Assembly: GCA_041487815.1 (NCBI GenBank)
Contig: JBGPOB010000105.1
Location: 1-11,192 of the forward strand
Source: CANJBX01 sp041487815
Lineage (GTDB): Bacteria; Pseudomonadota; Alphaproteobacteria; Rhizobiales; Xanthobacteraceae
DNA length: 11,192 nt
Direction of reading: 5' to 3'
Below, piece by piece: positions 7,426 to 11,192 of this stretch. The first letter of the stretch is position 1. Each line of letters starts with the position of its first letter. The notes below the pieces were generated by a model that saw only the letters and a list, made by a program, of their open reading frames with translations, had not been told where the DNA came from and did not search any database. The translations under genes were made by a program, and so were the position numbers.

Positions 7426-7985
7426 GTACCGGTCAACCATCCAATTTTTTCGTGGCCCGCCACCCGCACGCGGCAGTCTTTGGCTACGTCGCGCTCGTGG
7501 TGGTGTTCATTTTTGCCACTGGCAATGCAATCGCCGACCTCTATGAACGTTATGCTGCGGTGGCCGCATCAAGTTCCCTGCTCAATCAGCTCGAAGGACG
7601 GACAATATCATCGCGCGCCGGCGCTGACGCCGCAGGCGAACAGGTTCCAAGCGGTTCTCCATTTCTTGAAGGGCAGACAGTGACGATTGCCGGCGCGGTT
7701 CTCCTGCAGCGCGTCATTGGTGCGGTAACTCGCGTGGGTGGCCAAGTATTGTCATCGCAAGTCGACCTGCAGGGTGCGCACGCGAAGGAGGATTATGTCG
7801 GTGTGATCGCGAATTGCGAGGTCGACCAGCCGGCGTTGCAGCGGCTATTATATGATATTGAAGCAGGCATGCCGTTTTTGTTCATCGATCAACTGATCGT
7901 GCAGGCCCCGGAGGGAGGCGCCCAGGATGGCGGGCGAATGCGCGTGCTGCTCGGAGTATCTGGCCAATGGCGAGGCGGACGGTGA
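7422..7985 (+). CDS. gspM: Type II secretion system protein GspM
   Basis: GspM is a small bitopic inner-membrane protein that stabilises GspL. The product (187 residues) has a short cytoplasmic start, one hydrophobic segment at about 17-38 (AVFGYVALVVVFIFATG), a coiled stretch and a periplasmic PilO/GspM-like ferredoxin fold beginning near SGSPFLEGQTVTIAGAVL and including DIEAGMPFLFIDQLIVQ and RMRVLLGVSGQW. Size, topology and its place after gspL support the call. It overlaps gspL by ATGA and is itself overlapped by the next gene at a GTGA. Confidence 0.87.
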   Translation: MSTGQPSNFFVARHPHAAVFGYVALVVVFIFATGNAIADLYERYAAVAASSSLLNQLEGRTISSRAGADAAGEQVPSGSPFLEGQTVTIAGAVLLQRVIGAVTRVGGQVLSSQVDLQGAHAKEDYVGVIANCEVDQPALQRLLYDIEAGMPFLFIDQLIVQAPEGGAQDGGRMRVLLGVSGQWRGGR

Positions 7986-8602
7986 GCGCGATTAGAGCAA
8001 CTCGATATCTGACGGTCGCCGGTGTGCTGCTGGTGTGCGGCAGCACGACAGGGCTCGCCGTACTGGCGATCTCTCCAGTGGTCAGTGACGTGATCGACAA
8101 TAGCCCAGTTGCCGAAGCGGTCGACGTAGACACGGCAAAGCCGAAACGTACCGACGCCGCGAAAGGCGCACCGTCCGGCAATCCGCTGTGGGCGATTCCG
8201 CTGCGCCTGCTGGCGGCGACGCGCGACCGGCCGATCTTCTCGCCGTCCCGCCGTCCTCCTCCGCCGGCTGTTGTCGGTATGACGGCGGTCAAACTGGCAC
8301 CGACGCCGCCAGCGCAAAAGATCCTCGTCCCGGAGCGGCCGCAATTCGTACTCGTCGGCACAATCGTCGGATCAACGCAGAGCATTGGAATTTTCCTCGA
8401 CGAAGCCACCAAAGATGCGTTCAAATTGCGCACCGGCGACGACCGCAACGGTTGGGTATTGCGCGAGGTCCGGACAAAAGCGGCGATGCTCGAGAAAAAT
8501 GAGCAGACGGCGACCCTGGTCTTGATCCCTCCGACAGAAGAGAAAACAGCAACGTTTATGAGTCGGTTTGACCTTTCGATTCGAAATCGGCGCGCAGATT
8601 GA
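7982..8602 (+). CDS. gspN: GspN/GspC-like periplasmic T2SS protein with HR-like domain
   Basis: This is a bitopic inner-membrane protein, 206 residues from GTG 7982. One hydrophobic segment covers about residues 10-32. A Pro/Arg-rich linker follows (NPLWAIPLRLL, then RDRPIFSPSRRPPPP). From about residue 120 a small beta domain (FVLVGTIVGS, FKLRTGD, GWVLREV) resembles the homology region of GspC/PilP. No PDZ domain and no secretin N0 contact region beyond this are seen. By position and shape it may replace GspC in linking platform to secretin. The GTG forms a GTGA with the gspM stop and has GAGG six bases upstream; ATG 7967 with GGAG ten bases upstream is an equal rival and would add five residues. 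Naming varies between GspN and GspC. Confidence 0.75.
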   Translation: MSAIRATRYLTVAGVLLVCGSTTGLAVLAISPVVSDVIDNSPVAEAVDVDTAKPKRTDAAKGAPSGNPLWAIPLRLLAATRDRPIFSPSRRPPPPAVVGMTAVKLAPTPPAQKILVPERPQFVLVGTIVGSTQSIGIFLDEATKDAFKLRTGDDRNGWVLREVRTKAAMLEKNEQTATLVLIPPTEEKTATFMSRFDLSIRNRRAD

Positions 8603-8992
8603 TCTCGTAGGGGAACCGTCGGCCCGGGTTGCAATTGAGGCGGCCGCTTTTGAAGAGAAGAATCCGAACGCGTTGATCTCGGTCCGCGCGGATTGCGCAC
8701 GGTGAAGGAACGCGCTCTGCCGCCCTGGCCGGAGGCCATCGTGCTCGCGGGCGTAAAAACGAATGGCCAGCGCGAGCTTTGCGTTCGCATTCTCTCAGAG
8801 AATTCCTGATCGCGCGTTTCCCACGATAATGGTGGGCAGGAATCGCGCAGCCCAAACGACGCTGGCGACTGGGAGGCGGGTCATTCGGTTGTGATCGCGT
8901 CGTTTCATGCCAGACTGGGCTCGGTGAGATTTCTCCCGCTGACGCATTAGGGTGTACAAATTCGCGCCGAGGCTCAGTCTCTTCACCAAAAG

Positions 8993-9018
8993 ACGGCGCG
9001 CGCCGTTTCGCGCGCCGT
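8993..9018. repeat. Perfect 10-bp inverted repeat, hairpin or operator candidate
   Basis: ACGGCGCGCG (8993-9002) and CGCGCGCCGT (9009-9018) are perfect reverse complements around a CCGTTT loop. On the + strand no T-run follows. On the - strand the hairpin is followed by CTTTTGG, a weak terminator tail, yet no - strand gene is seen. The position, about 50 bases before the promoter candidate, would also suit a regulator site or a transcription barrier between the two units. Confidence 0.6.
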
Positions 9019-9069
9019 GCGCCAGAGTGCCCTTCCGTCCTGGCCGTGTGCGACGGTCGGAAGATACCA

Positions 9070-9098
9070 TTGACAGTCGCCGGCAATCTCTACAAAAT
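9070..9098 (+). promoter_or_regulatory. Sigma70-type promoter candidate for the amidohydrolase gene
   Basis: A perfect TTGACA at 9070-9075 is followed after 17 bases by CAAAAT at 9093-9098, which matches the -10 consensus at four of six positions. The surrounding bases are AT-rich for this DNA. Transcription from here would give a leader of about 290 bases before the amidohydrolase ATG, containing a triplet repeat, a tiny frame and a hairpin. Confidence 0.45.
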
Positions 9099-9236
9099 CT
9101 TTATAAGTCTCAACTTGCGACGCTTGACGACTTCGGGGCGAGCATGGGGCGAGGGCCTCAGATTCGCCGAAACGAAGGCTTGCAGGCGACATTGTGCTGC
9201 ACACCAAGAGGCAGCGCGGCCAAAACGGCTGCGAGC

Positions 9237-9250
9237 ATAATAATAATAAT
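9237..9250. repeat. Short ATA triplet repeat
   Basis: Four ATA units plus AT form a 14-base AT-only tract in otherwise GC-rich DNA, in the leader of the amidohydrolase gene. It is the only microsatellite-like run I see here. Confidence 0.6.
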
Positions 9251-9302
9251 TCGACTGGGGGAGGACGTGACGCGCGCAATAGTTCCTAAGCAATAGTTTC
9301 AA

Positions 9303-9324
9303 CGGCGGCCTCAAAGGGCCGTCG
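9303..9324 (+). repeat. Hairpin in the amidohydrolase leader
   Basis: CGGCGGCC (9303-9310) pairs with GGCCGTCG (9317-9324) over eight pairs including one G-U, around a TCAAAG loop. It lies just after a tiny frame and about 70 bases before the gene. No T-run follows, so a terminator is unlikely; an RNA structure affecting expression is possible. Confidence 0.4.
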
Positions 9325-9377
9325 GATTCGACGACGATGGCAGGCATGCCGCACTGCCACGGCGATCGAATCGCAAT

Positions 9378-9383
9378 GGGGAG
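9378..9383 (+). promoter_or_regulatory. Ribosome binding site of the amidohydrolase gene (GGGGAG)
   Basis: GGGGAG ends eight bases before ATG 9392. It fixes the start, and with it the unusual MCILC beginning ahead of the twin-arginine motif. Confidence 0.7.
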
Positions 9384-9391
9384 ACGCCAAC

Positions 9392-11002
9392 ATGTGCATA
9401 CTGTGCGTTCAGGGTAAGCCGCAGAACCATTTCAATTCGCGACGCAATTTTCTGAAAGGCGCAGCCGCAACCGGCGTCGCCGCTACGGGTCTCAATCTGT
9501 TCGCGCCGCGCCCCGCCGCGGCGAACGATGCTGACTTGTTCAGCGGCAGTGGCCGGCCGGGCCGACGCTACATCATCCGCGGCGGTGCCGTGATGTCGAT
9601 GGACCCGCAGGTGGGCGACTTCCCCCGGGCCGACGTGTTGGTCGAGGGCAAGAAGATTCTCGCCGTCGGACCGAACCTGCACGTGGGCAACGCCGCCGAG
9701 ATCGACGCACGCGGTCGCATCGTGATGCCCGGCTTCATCGATACGCATCACCATCAGTTCGAGACAGCACTGCGCAGCTTCCTCGCCGACGGCATCCTGA
9801 TCAACGACGGCTCGGGCTCGCCGAGCGGGAACACGACTTACTACGAATACATTCTGCTCAAGTTCGCTCCCGTCTACCGGCCGCAGGACGTCTACATCAA
9901 CGAGCTGTTCGGGGGGCTGTCCCAGCTCGATGACGGCGTCACCACGGTGCTCGACGTCTCGCAGATCCATCATTCGCCGCAGCATTCCGACGCGGCGATC
10001 AAAGCGCTGTTCGATACGGGACGTCGCGCCGCCTTCGGTTATTTCGAAAGCGCCGGTGGCGTTGCAGGCAACCAATATCCGCAAGATGCCACCCGCATCA
10101 AGAACCAGTGGTTCTCCTCGAGCGACCAGCTCGTCCACATGATCATGGGCGGCGAGGTCTATCTTGGGGATCCGACAACCGACGCATCCTGGACGCTCGG
10201 GCGCCAGCTTGGTCTCCAGATCGCGGCGCATATCCTTTCGCCGTTCGGCATCCGCCCGATCATGGACGCGCTCGCCGCCGGAACGGGCGGCAACGGCCAC
10301 ATCGGGATCGGACCGGACAACCTGTTCATCCACATGACCGGCATGTCGGACACGGCCTGGCAGAAGGTCCATGATGTCGGCGCGCAGGTCTCGATTGCCT
10401 TCCCGATCGAAATGAACATGCGGCACGGCCAGCCGCCCATCCTGAAGATGCAAAGCCTCAGCACTCCGCAGCACCCCTTCGAACCATCGTTGTCCGTCGA
10501 CGTCGAGTGCACGATGACGGCGGATTTCTTCACCCAGATGCGCGTTGCCATGAACATGCAGCGCATGGTCGTGAACCAGATGGTGCTGGAGCAGGGAAAC
10601 TTCATTTATCCCAATCAGTGGCCGACACCGACGGCCGACAAGCCGCCGCTGCTGACCACCCGCGACGTGCTGCGCTACGCCACCATGAATGGCGCGAAAG
10701 CGCTGCGGCTCGAAAACAAGGTCGGCTCGCTCACGCCGGGCAAGGAGGCCGACATCATCATCCTCGACGCCACCGCGATTAACGTGGCGCCGCTCAACCA
10801 GGTGCCGGGCGCGGTCGTCTCGCTGATGGACCGCACCAACGTCGAGACCGTGATTGTCGCGGGCAAGGTGCGCAAGTGGAAGGGGCAGCTGCTCGATGTC
10901 AATCTCGACCACCTGCGCAGTCAGCTCGAGGCCTCGCGCGACTATATCTTCAATGCGGCGAACATCCCCGCGGACCGACGGGGCCTGTTCAGCGTCCAGT
11001 GA
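9392..11002 (+). CDS. Tat-exported amidohydrolase-family metalloenzyme
   Basis: This 536-residue enzyme belongs to the amidohydrolase superfamily (cytosine deaminase/ATZ-TRZ type, COG0402 style). The substrate is not recognisable. Residues 16-22, SRRNFLK, form a twin-arginine motif, followed by an Ala/Gly-rich hydrophobic stretch and a probable cleavage after Ala44 (PAAA|ND), so it should be exported folded to the periplasm. Before it lies an odd MCILC with Cys2 and Cys5. The flanking beta domain starts near RRYIIRGG (58) and ends with GKEADIIILDA (from 450). Candidate metal ligands are His119 and His121 (DTHHHQ), His280, His314 and Asp370 (SVDVE). The barrel is complete, with no truncation. 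The gene has its own promoter candidate and terminator, so it is probably not part of the gsp operon. To my eye its codons are more GC-rich at third positions than those of gspG-gspJ, but this was not counted. Confidence 0.9.
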   Translation: MCILCVQGKPQNHFNSRRNFLKGAAATGVAATGLNLFAPRPAAANDADLFSGSGRPGRRYIIRGGAVMSMDPQVGDFPRADVLVEGKKILAVGPNLHVGNAAEIDARGRIVMPGFIDTHHHQFETALRSFLADGILINDGSGSPSGNTTYYEYILLKFAPVYRPQDVYINELFGGLSQLDDGVTTVLDVSQIHHSPQHSDAAIKALFDTGRRAAFGYFESAGGVAGNQYPQDATRIKNQWFSSSDQLVHMIMGGEVYLGDPTTDASWTLGRQLGLQIAAHILSPFGIRPIMDALAAGTGGNGHIGIGPDNLFIHMTGMSDTAWQKVHDVGAQVSIAFPIEMNMRHGQPPILKMQSLSTPQHPFEPSLSVDVECTMTADFFTQMRVAMNMQRMVVNQMVLEQGNFIYPNQWPTPTADKPPLLTTRDVLRYATMNGAKALRLENKVGSLTPGKEADIIILDATAINVAPLNQVPGAVVSLMDRTNVETVIVAGKVRKWKGQLLDVNLDHLRSQLEASRDYIFNAANIPADRRGLFSVQ

Positions 11003-11023
11003 ACGAATTCCGTCGGCAGCGGC

Positions 11024-11047
11024 GCGGGGCGGCTTCGGCCGCCCCGT
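11024..11047 (+). terminator. Hairpin terminator candidate after the amidohydrolase gene
   Basis: CGGGGCGGC (11025-11033) and GCCGCCCCG (11038-11046) pair perfectly over nine bases around a TTCG loop. Together they form the very stable C(UUCG)G tetraloop, with one more G-U pair outside. The element starts 21 bases after the stop codon. Only two T's follow directly (GTTGCCCTG), so the tail is poor; it may work as a weak terminator or as a 3' end protecting structure. Confidence 0.65.
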
Positions 11048-11192
11048 TGCCCTGTGTGTACCGAAAACCTAAATCCAGACGTAATGGTGATGAAGCCCGC
11101 CAAGGATCGCGCGTGATTTGATAATTCCAATCCGCTGAACCGGGCGAGAGACTGGCGCATCCTTATCCAACGACCGGTGCGTTCTGATGTCA
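11048..11192. other. Window end, no feature seen
   Basis: This stretch follows the terminator candidate. I find no supported gene, and no promoter strong enough to call. Confidence 0.5.

Larger units (their letters stand above)
8603..9391. other. Long intergenic region of about 790 bases without a supported gene
   Basis: I find no convincing gene on either strand. Two short + frames adjoin: one overlapping the gspN end and stopping near 8703, and one from 8654 (GTG at 8702) to 8809 whose product includes ALPPWPEAIVLAGV. A frameshift between them would join a stretch of about 80 residues, so a decayed gene is possible, but I recognise neither part. A 114-codon + frame (8952-9296) is Arg-rich and runs through the repeat as five Ile, so it looks spurious. 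A poor hairpin (CGGCC 8620-8624, GGCCG 8642-8646, then four T) could end the gsp transcript. A small hairpin CCCAC/GTGGG lies at 8820-8836. The better-supported elements are listed separately. Confidence 0.55.

Noticed and set aside
8620..8651. Terminator after gspN (5-bp stem and four T)
   Set aside because: The loop of 17 bases is long and the stem short; too weak to list as a terminator.
7882..8790. 302-codon open frame on the - strand across gspM and gspN
   Set aside because: It overlaps two supported T2SS genes on the other strand and has no recognisable domain; the product is low-complexity and basic.
8952..9296. 114-codon + frame in the intergenic region
   Set aside because: It is Arg-rich with no family feel and passes through a perfect inverted repeat and an ATA repeat (read as five Ile). 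No good ribosome site precedes its ATG.
9311..10912. 533-codon open frame on the - strand opposite the amidohydrolase
   Set aside because: The + strand protein has a Tat signal and intact metal ligands. The antisense product is His/Arg/Asp-rich with no motif, the mirror of high third-position GC.
1..11192. CRISPR array, insertion sequence, tRNA or rRNA gene
   Set aside because: No spaced direct repeats, transposase-like frame, terminal inverted repeats or RNA gene signature was seen.

Overview
The window carries most of a type II secretion system (T2SS, general secretory pathway) operon, followed by a long untranslated stretch and one gene for a Tat-exported amidohydrolase. All supported genes lie on the + strand. 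The DNA is GC-rich. The style of several proteins (the GspK transmembrane start GFIVVAVLW, the GspL stretch IDRLTPW, the GspM stretch GSPFLEGQTVT, and the C-terminal GspN/GspC-like protein with a RDRPIFSPSRRPPPP linker) suggests an alphaproteobacterium of the Hyphomicrobiales, close to Bradyrhizobium. That placement rests on remembered family style, not on a search.

Layout: bases 1-217 are a leader with a weak promoter candidate. From 218 to 8602 run gspE (assembly ATPase), gspF (inner-membrane platform), gspG (major pseudopilin), gspH, gspI, gspJ and gspK (minor pseudopilins), gspL and gspM (platform proteins) and a GspN/GspC-like periplasmic protein. Almost every junction is an overlap of 1 to a few bases (ATGA, TGATG or GTGA), which implies translational coupling. 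The one real break is the gap of about 245 bases between gspF and gspG, which contains a two-part stem-loop. Reading-frame starts are unusual for gspF (GTG), gspG (GTG or ATG), gspH (no good ATG with a ribosome site; a perfect AGGAGG precedes an in-frame CTG) and gspI (TTG).

Together these genes give the cytoplasmic motor, inner-membrane platform and full pseudopilus. The outer-membrane secretin GspD, a PDZ-type GspC and the prepilin peptidase GspO are not in the window, so the system must be completed from elsewhere.

Bases 8603-9391 hold no convincing gene. They contain a perfect 10-bp inverted repeat, a good sigma70-type promoter candidate, a short AT-rich triplet repeat and a hairpin just upstream of the last gene. 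That gene (9392-11002) encodes an amidohydrolase-superfamily metalloenzyme with a twin-arginine signal, and it ends at a strong hairpin with a UUCG tetraloop. Because T2SS can move folded proteins delivered by Tat, the neighbourhood raises, but does not prove, the idea that the enzyme is a substrate. No clearly new biological system was found; the oddities are in start-site choice, RNA structure and the incomplete T2SS gene set.
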